This document shows positions 7,431-15,302 of a stretch of 40,517 nucleotides of DNA, piece after piece. The stretch lies in the IMG/VR virus record IMGVR_UViG_3300037010_000866, positions 1-40,517 of that record; one strand, given 5' to 3'. The translations under genes were made by a program, and so were the position numbers. The stretch comes from a virus. Every line of letters starts with the position of its first letter. Within the stretch, counting starts at the first letter, position 1. The notes beneath the pieces were generated by a model. That model was not told where the DNA came from, ran no database searches, and was given only the letters and a program-made list of their open reading frames with translations.

Positions 7431-7667
7431 AATAGCAAGAGATAATAGTTCCTTTGCTTCTTCTTTTGTTTTAAATTTCCATCGTCCACGACCGCCTAAT
7501 GTTCGACATTTTGTTGGATCGAAATGTTTATGTAATTTTGTAGCATCCGCTAACATCGGATGATAATCCGCCGGGATGCTTATAACATAGTGTCTTCTTC
7601 CAGTTTTTGGATTATCAACTTTTGTTAAGGAGTAAAGCTTGGTTTTAATTAAGTATTGGATGGACAT
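7413..7667 (-). CDS. Hypothetical protein, 84 aa
   Basis: Basic: [20 protein letters not shown], then a central region [20 protein letters not shown] that looks like a strand followed by a helix. Its C-terminal 18 bp overlap the end of the convergent nuclease, so its tail may have been altered by the insertion. Weak ribosome binding site; overlaps the previous gene by 19 bp. Confidence 0.6.
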   Translation of the reverse strand: MSIQYLIKTKLYSLTKVDNPKTGRRHYVISIPADYHPMLADATKLHKHFDPTKCRTLGGRGRWKFKTKEEAKELLSLAILKGLL

Positions 7668-7963
7668 ATAATTTCTATAATTTTCATTTTATTGGCTGTA
7701 AACCAAACACCGCCCTGACTGAGTGGGCGAACATGTGATACATAATCGAAGATCTTAACCTTACACCATACTCTACCTTTTTCTGATAAGTGTGGTGCTG
7801 ATTGCGAATGGCAGCAATGCCAACCGAGTCTTACTGTATAACCTTTGGTAGGATGAGATTCTGCATCGTAAACTTCACCGACATACAGCTTCTGTCTACA
7901 ATTGATAAACAGTGGGCCAAGCGATCCATCCTTCCTTAACCTAAATAGTTTATATGCTATCAT
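7649..7963 (-). CDS. Conserved phage hypothetical protein, 104 aa
   Basis: Carries MIAYKLFRLRKDGSLGPLFI, then HPTKGYTVRLGWHCCHSQSA and EKGRVWCKVKI, ending [13 protein letters not shown]. This order of motifs is familiar from a widespread phage protein family of unknown role, about 100 aa long. The conserved Cys and His are consistent with metal binding. ATG 7963 overlaps the upstream stop by ATGA. Confidence 0.75.
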   Translation of the reverse strand: MIAYKLFRLRKDGSLGPLFINCRQKLYVGEVYDAESHPTKGYTVRLGWHCCHSQSAPHLSEKGRVWCKVKIFDYVSHVRPLSQGGVWFTANKMKIIEIICPSNT

Positions 7964-8205
7964 ACAGTACCGATGCCCGGCGCAAAAATAACGCATTTAT
8001 TTAAGTATGCACAATACTCATGCGCTCGTTTCTCTTGTATTTGCTGATCGTGTCGCAGTGATATAGTGAACCTTGCAGCCTCCGGCCAATGTTGCGTGTC
8101 TTTATAATTTTCGCCGCGATCAGTTACAATATACGCTTCGAGCGTATTGTTCTTCCGTTGCTCGGAAGATGATACAGTCATAACTTTGAATTTTAACATA
8201 GCCAT
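7960..8205 (-). CDS. Hypothetical protein, 81 aa
   Basis: Begins MAMLKFKVMTVSSSEQRKNN and continues with a strand-rich YIVTDRGENYK and a basic helix. ATG 8205 with AGGA upstream. Operon with 8214-8723. Function unknown. Confidence 0.65.
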   Translation of the reverse strand: MAMLKFKVMTVSSSEQRKNNTLEAYIVTDRGENYKDTQHWPEAARFTISLRHDQQIQEKRAHEYCAYLNKCVIFAPGIGTV

Positions 8206-8213
8206 AAAATGTC

Positions 8214-8723
8214 CTATTGAACTACTATTAGTTTCTTATTTGATTGCCACGCGCACTTAGCATCAATCAACCCGCCCTTGAGGATAGTTGCATCGTTGAT
8301 AATTTGTTCCATACATGCAGTTGTAATCTCAAATTCTAACCCGCGTGGATCCATTATACGCCATACCTTATTGGATGTCGACCAACGAGTAACAGATCCC
8401 TGAACTTTAAAGCCGTCCATAGGTGTGTTATCCCATATTGCAGGCGGATCTTTGAGTAATGTGTGCGACGCCTTTTTAACATGCTGCCTACCGCCTGCGT
8501 CCCACTCCCACTCGAGTCCAACAAGATAAACATCACCGTTATTGTGTGTTTCCAGTTTAGGATCCAATAAGTTTTGGAAATATGCCCACGCTATTTGCGT
8601 GTCTTTTTTCTTTTCGAAAGCAGCTTTGCCTGGTTCATAAGCATTTAAAAAGCCTAGTTTTTGGTCAACCGTCACTTGCTTGGTTGTGATATATAACTGT
8701 GTTGGTATCTTTAACTTAGCCAT
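8214..8723 (-). CDS. Hypothetical protein, 169 aa
   Basis: Charged soluble protein with GFLNAYEPGKAAFEKKKDTQ and later VYLVGLEWEWDAGGRQHVKK and WSTSNKVWRIMDPRGLEFEI. Spaced Trp and Gly suggest a beta-rich fold. ATG 8723 sits behind a promoter whose 5' leader is copied at 9452. No domain recognised. Confidence 0.7.
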   Translation of the reverse strand: MAKLKIPTQLYITTKQVTVDQKLGFLNAYEPGKAAFEKKKDTQIAWAYFQNLLDPKLETHNNGDVYLVGLEWEWDAGGRQHVKKASHTLLKDPPAIWDNTPMDGFKVQGSVTRWSTSNKVWRIMDPRGLEFEITTACMEQIINDATILKGGLIDAKCAWQSNKKLIVVQ

Positions 8724-8742
8724 AAAAATCTCCTATGTGCTT

Positions 8743-8772
8743 ATTATAACAGTATAGGAGTCTGCGAGTCAA
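8743..8772 (-). promoter_or_regulatory. Sigma-70 promoter
   Basis: TTGACT-18-TATAAT for the 8214-8723 operon. The leader AATAAGCACATAGGAG is shared with the promoter at 9472-9500. Confidence 0.75.
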
Positions 8773-8987
8773 GTGAGTAAAGTTTTAAGCCTAGAGATCA
8801 AAATAGCTATGTTTCTGTCTCTATACATGCATAATGTAATTTGTAATCCATTAACTTCTAATTCTTTAAGAATTAATTCAACTTCATTAGAATCAATGTT
8901 TCTGCCTTGCAAGTATCTGATTTTATTTTTCAGATATCCCAACACATCTCCGCAGTCGCTGAGAATTACAATCTCATTTAAATTCAT
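8769..8987 (-). CDS. Hypothetical protein, 72 aa
   Basis: Mostly helical with Leu/Ile spacing (KELEVNGLQITLCMYRDRNI). ATGA overlap with the next gene. The start of the promoter for 8214-8723 lies within its end. Function unknown. Confidence 0.6.
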   Translation of the reverse strand: MNLNEIVILSDCGDVLGYLKNKIRYLQGRNIDSNEVELILKELEVNGLQITLCMYRDRNIAILISRLKTLLT

Positions 8988-9172
8988 TCGGGTGTCCTTT
9001 TAATGGCTTCCCTTAAATCACCACGCTGGATACCTTGACTGATTGATGCCTTTTCTGAATCAGTGATAGAGGCCAATACCTCGTTCCGTTCGTCATCCGA
9101 CATTTTTTCTGCAATTTCGGCAGCATCGAAGATATTCATATCTGCTAATTGTTTGAATGTATATTTTGCCAT
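8984..9172 (-). CDS. Hypothetical protein, 62 aa
   Basis: MAKYTFKQLADMNIFDAAEI, then an acidic helix with DDERNEVLASI. ATG 9172 with AGGAG is preferred over an upstream TTG/ATG extension. No family recognised. Confidence 0.7.
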   Translation of the reverse strand: MAKYTFKQLADMNIFDAAEIAEKMSDDERNEVLASITDSEKASISQGIQRGDLREAIKRTPE

Positions 9173-9182
9173 TACTATTCTC

Positions 9183-9452
9183 CTATAGGTAGAGTTTAGA
9201 CAGTTCTCTACCAGCATCGGTCATTGGTTTGAAAAAGTGCGGCTTAGTTAGTTTTGCAATTATTAATTCGTCATCGGCAAGATTGATTCGGAAGGTATTC
9301 GCAAAAGCTGTTTGACGCCATCCGTCGATTGTATGTGCCCGATTTTTACCAGTTCGAGGATTAAAAACTACGAATGAGTTCATTAAATCAATAAATTCAT
9401 CCTTTAATTCGTCTGAAACTGAGACACGGTATTTTTTCCTTAATGTTTTCAT
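9183..9452 (-). CDS. Hypothetical protein, 89 aa
   Basis: Basic N-terminus MKTLRKKYRVSVSDELKDEF, then FNPRTGKNRAHTIDGWRQ, a likely loop with a helix. Head of the operon behind 9472-9500. Function unknown. Confidence 0.7.
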   Translation of the reverse strand: MKTLRKKYRVSVSDELKDEFIDLMNSFVVFNPRTGKNRAHTIDGWRQTAFANTFRINLADDELIIAKLTKPHFFKPMTDAGRELSKLYL

Positions 9453-9471
9453 AAAAATCTCCTATGTGCTT

Positions 9472-9500
9472 ATTATAACAGCATAGGAGATTATGGTCAA
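9472..9500 (-). promoter_or_regulatory. Sigma-70 promoter
   Basis: TTGACC-17-TATAAT. Leader nearly identical to that of 8743-8772, so one of the two is probably a copied cassette. Confidence 0.85.
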
Positions 9501-9504
9501 TCGG

Positions 9505-10296
9505 TTATGATTTTAGATGAATTTTATTAATATGATCTTTTATACGGTTTATTCCAATCATCTTAAGACAATGCGGACATTCTTCTTTTCGATAAACTAT
9601 TTTTGTCTCATATGTTACACCTTTATTCCAGGGTGTAATTGCAATTTCGGCTTTCGACTGCCTCATCTTGTCTTTAATCTCTTTAGACATCTTTCCTTTT
9701 TTCTTCCTAATAACCTTTTTTCTTTTATTTGTTATATCTATAAAGAACCAGGTAGGATATAATTTCGAGTTGCACCGAGTGGTTACCCTATTATAATTAT
9801 CGAATCCGACAGCTTTTGCAGCGTCCTTTAGAGATTCATAAATTATGTTATCAATCGATACCCTTTTCTTTTTAAGTGCAGATTGTTTTGCACAAGTTTC
9901 GTCTGTTGAAGCTATACCTTTATTCCACGCCGGCATACTCCGTTTAGTGCCTTTTAATGGCGATGGAAGTGATGAACGCAAATCAGAATACCTTCTTCGC
10001 GCCCATCCGTATAATTTATTATTTCGATTTTTACCTTTTCCTGACAAATACATTATGGCACAAAATAACAATATATTTTTAGGATGAATTTTGCATAATA
10101 ACCCGTGTGCTAAATAATGTTCTTCAGGAGTAAGATACACAAGATTATCACTATCGTTAGTGCCACCTAACGTCCTCGGAATTATATGATGTTGCTCCAC
10201 ATAACCAATTTCGACAACTAAATCTTTTTTGAGTTTACCTTGTTGTCGTAGCTGACCACGTTCGATCAATTGATTATAAATGCGAGAATAGTCCAT
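9505..10296 (-). CDS. HNH homing endonuclease with C-terminal zinc finger, 263 aa
   Basis: The HNH core is EQHHIIPRTLGGTNDSDNLV with the typical PEEHYLAH helix after it (residues about 33-65). A DNA-binding NUMOD-type segment follows, and the end carries CPHCLKMIGINRIKDHINKIH, a C2H2-like zinc finger. Minus strand, but there is no shared operon; the small gap to the next gene suggests an inserted unit. Relatives: nuclease at 12947 and 33662. Confidence 0.85.
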   Translation of the reverse strand: MDYSRIYNQLIERGQLRQQGKLKKDLVVEIGYVEQHHIIPRTLGGTNDSDNLVYLTPEEHYLAHGLLCKIHPKNILLFCAIMYLSGKGKNRNNKLYGWARRRYSDLRSSLPSPLKGTKRSMPAWNKGIASTDETCAKQSALKKKRVSIDNIIYESLKDAAKAVGFDNYNRVTTRCNSKLYPTWFFIDITNKRKKVIRKKKGKMSKEIKDKMRQSKAEIAITPWNKGVTYETKIVYRKEECPHCLKMIGINRIKDHINKIHLKS

Positions 10297-10340
10297 ACAG
10301 TATTTACACCGTACGGACTATTAGTTGTAGTGATTCAGAT

Positions 10341-10763
10341 TTAAACAGCAGCAACGGCATCTGCGACAGGTTCTGCGACAGGTTCTGCGACAGTTACTTC
10401 TGCCTTAGCTTTGTTGGTGCTGCCAGCTGGACGACCACGCACGCCAGTGGATGGTGTTTTGGCTTTCTTTGGATCACGCCCGAGGGTGATAACTTTATCC
10501 TTCTCAATTTCGGATTTAAAGAAATTATACATTGTGGAAGCCGATGCGCGTGATACGCCAACGCCAGTTTCGATAGCAGCTAAAGTAGCAGCGCGGAAGT
10601 CTTTATTGGATGCATACAGGCCTTGTGTTTTTTCGACAATCTTTGCATCAAAAATTACTTGAGCAAGCGATTTCTTGGATGGTGCTTTCACGACGGCAGC
10701 GACGGTAACGATTGTTTCTGTTGATACATTTGTTGCAACGACTGCGGCATTTTTCTTAGACAT
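10341..10763 (-). CDS. AT-hook-like nucleoid protein, 140 aa
   Basis: Start at ATG 10763 (MSKKNAAVV). Body: Ala/Lys-rich, then IETGVGVSRASASTMYNFFK, a winged-helix or HTH-like segment, followed by VRGRPAGSTNKAKAE, an AT-hook-like GRP motif, and a short tandem 12-bp repeat (VAEP repeats) at the end. Likely binds DNA; the C-terminal RGRP recurs in the protein at 31774-32520. Own promoter at 10826-10854. Confidence 0.65.
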   Translation of the reverse strand: MSKKNAAVVATNVSTETIVTVAAVVKAPSKKSLAQVIFDAKIVEKTQGLYASNKDFRAATLAAIETGVGVSRASASTMYNFFKSEIEKDKVITLGRDPKKAKTPSTGVRGRPAGSTNKAKAEVTVAEPVAEPVADAVAAV

Positions 10764-10825
10764 AATAAACTCCAGTTTGTGTGTGTTGTGTTTAGGTAAC
10801 AAGCTTGTCCTGCTACCTTATTTAA

Positions 10826-10854
10826 AGTATATACTTGAGTCAGAAAGATGTCAA
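10826..10854 (-). promoter_or_regulatory. Sigma-70 promoter
   Basis: TTGACA-17-TATACT for the 10341-10763 gene, with a long leader of about 60 nt. Confidence 0.8.
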
Positions 10855-10862
10855 CCTACCGA

Positions 10863-11096
10863 TTATAATAAGATTATAAAATCTGCATCATCTGTTGCTT
10901 TAATCCAACGTGACGATTTATCATTTTGATCTTTACCAACAGGGCAAACAAACAACCAAGGGCCTTTCTTAGATGGCGAAAAAAGAACGACATCGGTTTC
11001 AGCCAATACAGTCCATTCGTGCCCTTGCTCGCGCACACGATTCTTGCCCTTTTGTGATACGCCTTTTAGCTGAATTGTTTTACCAAGGAATGTCAT
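10863..11096 (-). CDS. Conserved phage hypothetical protein, 77 aa
   Basis: MTFLGKTIQLKGVSQKGKNR, then EWTVLAETDVVLFSP and PWLFVCPVGKDQNDKSSRWI; a small beta-barrel-like protein of the kind found in many phages. ATG 11096. It overlaps the end of the paralog at 11080-11475 by 17 bp. Function unknown. Confidence 0.7.
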   Translation of the reverse strand: MTFLGKTIQLKGVSQKGKNRVREQGHEWTVLAETDVVLFSPSKKGPWLFVCPVGKDQNDKSSRWIKATDDADFIILL

Positions 11097-11475
11097 AGTG
11101 TAGTGTTCTCCGTTCGTTATCTAATATTTTACATGCTGGTAATAGTAACTTAGCCCGTTCATCGCCAAATGCAGCAAGTATTGCTAACTCACCTGGGTCC
11201 GACTCTAACATGTATGCACAGTCATCAAATAATAACAATGCTAATAATGCAAACCAGGCAGGCGACCAATGATTTCCTAAATTGAATTTTTCGAATGCTA
11301 AAGATTCCCATGAGCCGTTGCGTATGATATCACATCGAATTTTATCATGTAGATCAAACGCAAATATACGATCTCCCGGAAAATGCGCATCGGCCCAAGC
11401 CCCTCGGTTTTTAGCTAAGGCTAATATCCTATCAATATGTCTTGCATTTGGTAAATGTTCCCATGCAGTAGTCAC
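11080..11475 (-). CDS. Paralogous family protein (copy 2 of 7), 131 aa
   Basis: Same family as 442-852: fixed N-terminus MTTAWEHLPNARHIDRILAL and fixed C-terminus FDDCAYMLESDPGELAILAA followed by LLLPACKI. The middle is unrelated to the other copies (AWADAHFPGDRIFAFDL...). Starts at GTG 11475, overlapping the upstream stop by GTGA. Confidence 0.8.
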   Translation of the reverse strand: MTTAWEHLPNARHIDRILALAKNRGAWADAHFPGDRIFAFDLHDKIRCDIIRNGSWESLAFEKFNLGNHWSPAWFALLALLLFDDCAYMLESDPGELAILAAFGDERAKLLLPACKILDNERRTLHYDIPW

Positions 11476-11654
11476 GTTACTTCCTTAACTTCATTTGTCA
11501 ACAGTTCAATTGTCCAAGTGAGCCACATTGGTCGAACGGTTACATAAGCACCATCCACATGTGTTACAATACCGTTTCGATTCGGTCTATGTCGTAAGTG
11601 AAAGATATCCTGACGTAGGATCTTTACTTTACTTCCAACTTTAATTTTGCACAT
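11472..11654 (-). CDS. Small KOW/SH3-like protein, 60 aa
   Basis: MCKIKVGSKVKILRQDIF, then NGIVTHVDGAYVTVRPMW: spacing typical of a KOW or SH3-like barrel, with GIVTHVDG as the turn. Such domains bind RNA or proteins, but the fit is by pattern only. ATG 11654 with AAGGA upstream. Its start overlaps the end of 11624-12037 by 31 bp. Confidence 0.55.
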   Translation of the reverse strand: MCKIKVGSKVKILRQDIFHLRHRPNRNGIVTHVDGAYVTVRPMWLTWTIELLTNEVKEVT

Positions 11655-12037
11655 TCTAATTCCTTAATTTTGTGAAAGGCAATACATGCTGGCAATAACA
11701 TTATTGCTCTAGGATCGCCGAATGCAGCAAGTATCTTTAATTCGCCGACTTCCGAATCCATCATATATGCACACTCGTCATATGCAATCAAACATGTTAC
11801 TACATCTATTCCTGCATCATAACCCATTGACCATGCTGTTTCACGTGCAACTGATGCGATTACTCGCCGTTCGAGTGGTACAAGAACTCGCCGTGTGATA
11901 GCTCTTGCTACTTTTCGTTTATTTTGTTCTTCACGTGTTCGTGACTTTTGTTTCCATTGATGCCGATACTTTCGCAACGACTCTAACACACGCTCGATAT
12001 GTATTGCGTTCGGTAAGTCATCCCACGGCGTGCTCAT
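11624..12037 (-). CDS. Paralogous family protein (copy 3 of 7), 137 aa
   Basis: Fixed ends MSTPWDDLPNAIHIERVLESL and YDECAYMMDSEVGELKILAA with RAIMLLPACIAFHKIK. The middle is unusually Arg/Lys-rich (SRTREEQNKRKVARAITRR), with WSMGYDAG. ATGA overlap with 12034-12423. Confidence 0.8.
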   Translation of the reverse strand: MSTPWDDLPNAIHIERVLESLRKYRHQWKQKSRTREEQNKRKVARAITRRVLVPLERRVIASVARETAWSMGYDAGIDVVTCLIAYDECAYMMDSEVGELKILAAFGDPRAIMLLPACIAFHKIKELECAKLKLEVK

Positions 12038-12423
12038 TTGTGTGGATCTTCGTTGTTTATGATACGCTCGATTGCCTTTGGTAAAAAAGTAATCAATTCG
12101 GATTCTAGTAAATAATTTTTGCCATCGGTTCCGCTGCTATTCGTATATGCTTGGCTACGAATCCATTTTTTAAGATTATGAATTTGTTCGTTAGTAAGCT
12201 TTATCTTTGGTTCTACCACTTCAACAAGTTCACGGTCGGCACTGAAGTATAAATCGCGATAACCTTGTGTGCGTGGTTGCCAAACACATGTTTCAATTTT
12301 TGCGGAATCATGATGATCGCTGGCGAAACTTATTGCAGCATGGAGGTCATCACTTTCGAATAATACTTCGCCCATATGTTCCCGAACATATCTAGGATCG
12401 AGTTGGAAGACTTGATATTCCAT
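12034..12423 (-). CDS. Hypothetical protein, 129 aa
   Basis: MEYQVFQLDPRYVREHMGEV, then HHDSAKIETCVWQPRTQGYR and a C-terminal helix-rich segment ELITFLPKAIERIIN. ATG 12423 with AAGGA upstream. Function unknown. Confidence 0.7.
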   Translation of the reverse strand: MEYQVFQLDPRYVREHMGEVLFESDDLHAAISFASDHHDSAKIETCVWQPRTQGYRDLYFSADRELVEVVEPKIKLTNEQIHNLKKWIRSQAYTNSSGTDGKNYLLESELITFLPKAIERIINNEDPHK

Positions 12424-12427
12424 TATG

Positions 12428-12575
12428 CTATTCCTTGTTAAACTTATTCGTTAAATCCGCACCACATCGAGCACAATAATCAGCCTTATGTATGACATAG
12501 TTATATTCATTGGCTGCATATTCCCTCCATGTAAAATTTATGTCCGAACAGCCAGCATATGAATTTAGGTATCAT
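12428..12575 (-). pseudogene. Frameshifted small zinc-ribbon gene
   Basis: From ATG 12575 the frame reads MIPKFICWLFGHKF. The +1 frame then continues TWREYAANEYNYVIHKADYC-ARCGADLTNKFNKE and a stop at 12428. Joined, this is the layout of a small phage zinc ribbon: CWLFGHK plus a C-terminal CxRCG. The change of frame lies in AAATTTTAC, so one T too many is the simplest explanation. It is either a sequencing error, a real mutation or a programmed shift. Both frames stop early if read alone (22 codons). Confidence 0.55.
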
Positions 12576-12576
12576 A

Positions 12577-12807
12577 TTAGCTTTCTTCGTCATCTTCCAG
12601 GCCATCGGTTAGCGCATCAACTGCCGCTGTATCCAACTTAATTTTACGGTTGGCATTGATCATTGCAACTGACACTGGACGGTACGGCCAGAGTGGACAG
12701 GATTTTTCACTTGAACAATTTTGAATTTGCTCCCTATATGTTCCTGCGACTAAAGGGTCATAAATACACATTTTGCAGTAATCATTGATTGCTTTAGTTC
12801 TGCTCAT
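12577..12807 (-). CDS. Small Cys-rich phage protein with CPLWPYR, 76 aa
   Basis: IND-YCKMCIYDP near the start, then NCSSEKSCPLWPYRPV; the paired Cys and CPLWPYR order are known from a widely occurring phage protein of unknown function, probably zinc-binding. The C-terminus is acidic (LTDGLEDDEES). ATG 12807 with GGGAG upstream, own promoter 12837-12865. Confidence 0.75.
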   Translation of the reverse strand: MSRTKAINDYCKMCIYDPLVAGTYREQIQNCSSEKSCPLWPYRPVSVAMINANRKIKLDTAAVDALTDGLEDDEES

Positions 12808-12836
12808 ATCGTACTCCCGTTATTTGGTATATAGTA

Positions 12837-12865
12837 ATTATAACAGTGCTAAAAAGTTGCGTCAA
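12837..12865 (-). promoter_or_regulatory. Sigma-70 promoter
   Basis: TTGACG-17-TATAAT driving 12577-12807 and the operon that runs to 10863. Confidence 0.85.
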
Positions 12866-12878
12866 CAGGTATATTATA

Positions 12879-12886
12879 GATAAATA
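12879..12886 (+). promoter_or_regulatory. Late-type box GATAAATA
   Basis: GATAAATA 60 nt before the plus-strand HNH gene, the same spacing as at 6701-6708. Confidence 0.35.
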
Positions 12887-12946
12887 ATAGTATCCGTCAC
12901 GACACGCCAATGTCTACGGACTCTAACACTAAGAGGAGTGTCAGCA

Positions 12947-13636
12947 ATGTATTTAGTCAATAAATATACCACGTGGTATAATAACATAATATCAAATGCC
13001 AGTAACAGGATAATAACTGGATATACTGAGACACATCACATTATTCCAAAATGTTTCGGTGGTACTAACGATACTATAAATTTAGTAATACTAACAGCAA
13101 AAGAACACTTTATATGTCACTTACTATTGACTAAAATGGTAACTGGTCGACAGAAATATCAAATGGTACATGCTGCTAGATTCCTATGCAAACATCCTGC
13201 CCACACCGAATATAAGATTAGTAGTCGATCATACGAATACTTAAGAAAAGAATCTGCAATAGCTCAACAGAATAAGATTATAACAGACGAATTTCGACAG
13301 AAAATGTCGAATATACGAATAGGAAAACCCTTATCGGACGAACATAGGAAAAAGATTGGGGACATACATCGTGGCAAGGTAGATTCGGATGACACTCGTA
13401 AGAAGAAATCTAGGTCGGCCACGGGGCGAAGACATACAGAAGAATCTAAATTAAAGATGTCTATAATTCAGTCAACTATTCCACATCCGAAATGGTCCGA
13501 AGAAACACGCGCTAAGATGAAGGATCGACCATCACAAGTCGGATGGGTGTGGTGGTGTAACGGAGTTGATCAAAAACGACAAAAAGATTGTCCCGGCGAT
13601 GATTGGTATAGACAAAGTCACAAAAAGAAACTATAA
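12947..13636 (+). CDS. HNH homing endonuclease, 229 aa
   Basis: N-terminus MYLVNKYTTWYNNIIS, then ETHHIIPKCFGGTNDTINLV with AKEHFICHLLL: a standard phage HNH homing endonuclease core. NUMOD3-type repeats follow (EFRQKMSNIRIGKPLSDEHR, with further copies), and a short basic, Trp-rich tail. ATG 12947 with AGGAG 8 nt upstream. Same N-terminus as 33662 (MYLCNKYTTWYNNII). Lone plus-strand gene. Confidence 0.85.
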   Translation: MYLVNKYTTWYNNIISNASNRIITGYTETHHIIPKCFGGTNDTINLVILTAKEHFICHLLLTKMVTGRQKYQMVHAARFLCKHPAHTEYKISSRSYEYLRKESAIAQQNKIITDEFRQKMSNIRIGKPLSDEHRKKIGDIHRGKVDSDDTRKKKSRSATGRRHTEESKLKMSIIQSTIPHPKWSEETRAKMKDRPSQVGWVWWCNGVDQKRQKDCPGDDWYRQSHKKKL

Positions 13637-13684
13637 CAAACACTCAACCATCGGCTGTATATCGATGATTACAGAATCTACCAT

Positions 13685-13840
13685 TCATGCATCGGCACAT
13701 GCCCATTTACCGCTCTTCCATGTTTTAACATGGTTCTCGTGCAACGGTGTCGGCTTAGTTACGCTATCGTATCCAACGAAGTAGTGATTATATATCCACT
13801 CCTTCTTTTCATTCTGCTTATACCATAGCGTAATGTTCAC
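13685..13840 (-). CDS. Small hypothetical protein, 51 aa
   Basis: GTG 13840 overlaps the stop of 13837-14202 (GTGA) with GGAG 7 nt upstream. Sequence: MNITLWYKQNEKKEWIYNHY, then FVGYDSVTKPTPLHENHVKT and WKSGKWACADA. Trp and Tyr-rich, likely a small beta protein. Just downstream of the convergent HNH gene. Confidence 0.6.
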   Translation of the reverse strand: MNITLWYKQNEKKEWIYNHYFVGYDSVTKPTPLHENHVKTWKSGKWACADA

Positions 13841-14202
13841 GGATATCTCCGTAGCTTTTCAGCCAACACTAATTGTAAAATTTCGTTAGCCAATTCATCC
13901 TCACCTTGTAACAATGCTTGTGAACCAAGCTCACGAAGCTCTTGTAAGATTTGATAAACCGAATTCTGCACTTGAACACCATTCGAAACAAGGATACGAA
14001 TGAATCCTTCGATTTCAAATTGATAATCTGGGCCATCCATGTATGTTGTGCGAACTTCCCATGTCTGTGGGCCCTGATATTCGGAAGCATCTTTTGCTTC
14101 TTTTAATCCAGTTCCTGTTAGTGATCGGATTGCTTTAATAACAGCAATCTTATTCACTAACGCTGGTGGCATCGAGAATGTGATAGCTTGGATCGATGCC
14201 AT
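13837..14202 (-). CDS. Ribosomal L7/L12 C-terminal-like protein, 121 aa
   Basis: Residues about 18-41 read KIAVIKAIRSLTGTGLKEAK, which matches the conserved KI.VIK.IR..TGLGLKEAKD element of the L7/L12 C-terminal domain, the part that binds translation factors. The rest (FEIEGFIRILVSNG) is not L7/L12-like, and the dimerisation domain is absent. TAATG overlap with the lipoprotein gene. A translation-related function is an inference. Confidence 0.6.
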   Translation of the reverse strand: MASIQAITFSMPPALVNKIAVIKAIRSLTGTGLKEAKDASEYQGPQTWEVRTTYMDGPDYQFEIEGFIRILVSNGVQVQNSVYQILQELRELGSQALLQGEDELANEILQLVLAEKLRRYP

Positions 14203-14465
14203 TACTTGCTCACGACTTTAGCTTTGACTGGTTGGTACAAATCCCATCCAATAATGTAAACAGGCACAACGATTGTTTCGCATAAGATGATTGCCCAAAT
14301 TACTGAACTGGCACTCAGCTCATATTGGATATTTGGATCGCGATGTGTTTCTTCGTTCGCAACACCAAATGTTTCGTAGTGCTTACCATCAATCACTTTA
14401 TCGTTATCGCAACCAGCCAATAACATTGATGCAGCAACGATAAATGCAAGTAGTTTAGTTTTCAT
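14202..14465 (-). CDS. Membrane lipoprotein, 87 aa
   Basis: Signal peptide with lipobox: LLAFIVAASMLLAGCDND, acylated Cys at 19. A second hydrophobic segment at about 53-72 (SSVIWAIILCETIVVPVYII) makes it anchored at both ends. ATG 14465 with AAGGA upstream. Lipoproteins near lysis genes can be spanins, but no spanin partner is seen here. Confidence 0.7.
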   Translation of the reverse strand: MKTKLLAFIVAASMLLAGCDNDKVIDGKHYETFGVANEETHRDPNIQYELSASSVIWAIILCETIVVPVYIIGWDLYQPVKAKVVSK

Positions 14466-14474
14466 TTTGATTCC

Positions 14475-14666
14475 TTAATCTAATATACCACTGTTAAATA
14501 AACCATTTTTTACCGCAAGTTCTTGCATATATTCGCGACACTCGTCTTCATCATCGAATTGCCGTTTTGATGCAAGGTCCCAATCTGACATTTCATAGCT
14601 GCGGACTTGAGCCACAATAAGTCTTTGCCTATCACCTCGAGGATATACAACCATATAATATAACAT
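14475..14666 (-). CDS. Hypothetical protein, 63 aa
   Basis: LYYMVVYPRGDRQRLIVAQVR followed by acidic FDDEDECREYMQELAVK. ATG 14666. Small strand-plus-helix protein, function unknown. Confidence 0.6.
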   Translation of the reverse strand: MLYYMVVYPRGDRQRLIVAQVRSYEMSDWDLASKRQFDDEDECREYMQELAVKNGLFNSGILD

Positions 14667-14674
14667 GCTAAACC

Positions 14675-14884
14675 TTAGTAAATTATTTTGTCACTATTTA
14701 ACAAATCACGCAATTCTTGTGCCCTGATCCGTTGTTCGTGTTCTTCGTGGACCACCCCAAAAGGAAACTCAGCAACGATACCACGGTGTGACCCTTCGCT
14801 CATCTCTTTCTCTGTCGCATCAGTGACGATAACCGAGATATTCTTATCTGACTGAATCCTAGTTAAAACTTCGAAAGTTCTCAT
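14675..14884 (-). CDS. Hypothetical protein, 69 aa
   Basis: Starts in an ATGA overlap with the upstream gene. FEVLTRIQSDKNISVIVTD then a charged helix EEHEQRIRAQELRDLLN. No family recognised. Confidence 0.65.
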   Translation of the reverse strand: MRTFEVLTRIQSDKNISVIVTDATEKEMSEGSHRGIVAEFPFGVVHEEHEQRIRAQELRDLLNSDKIIY

Positions 14885-15273
14885 TTTGATTCCTTAGTTT
14901 TGTTTAACCGTTTCCATGATGCCCAAAATGCTGGCCCAATATCCATAGAAACATAATCGTCTCCTTGAAGACCTTGTTCAGAATAATGCACATTTTGGAC
15001 AGCTTTTATGCTGAAACCAAATTCACGTAAAGACTTTTTTAATTCCTTTAACCATAGTTTGTCAGTATAGATTAAACCGTAGCCCGGAACATTCCAAGAG
15101 TTCGGAGTAAAACCGTGGGAAATAAAATGGGCCCTCAATTCGCCATTGAACGGATCCTCTGGATAATATGTTTTACTTGTGTAACCAATAGAAAGTTTAA
15201 CAATTTCGATTGATCGAGCTTCTTCGGACCACAGTCCTTTTCCGTTAGTGTGCGTAAGAAATGAGACATCCAT
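14881..15273 (-). CDS. Hypothetical protein, 130 aa
   Basis: Mixed protein with IVKLSIGYTSKTYYPEDPFN and AFWASWKRLNKTKESK at the end. ATG 15273 follows a promoter-leader cassette (15303-15331) almost identical to that before 6473-6634. First gene of the operon that runs to 13685. Function unknown. Confidence 0.65.
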   Translation of the reverse strand: MDVSFLTHTNGKGLWSEEARSIEIVKLSIGYTSKTYYPEDPFNGELRAHFISHGFTPNSWNVPGYGLIYTDKLWLKELKKSLREFGFSIKAVQNVHYSEQGLQGDDYVSMDIGPAFWASWKRLNKTKESK

Positions 15274-15302
15274 GTTCGACTCCAGTTATTTAATATACAC
15301 AT

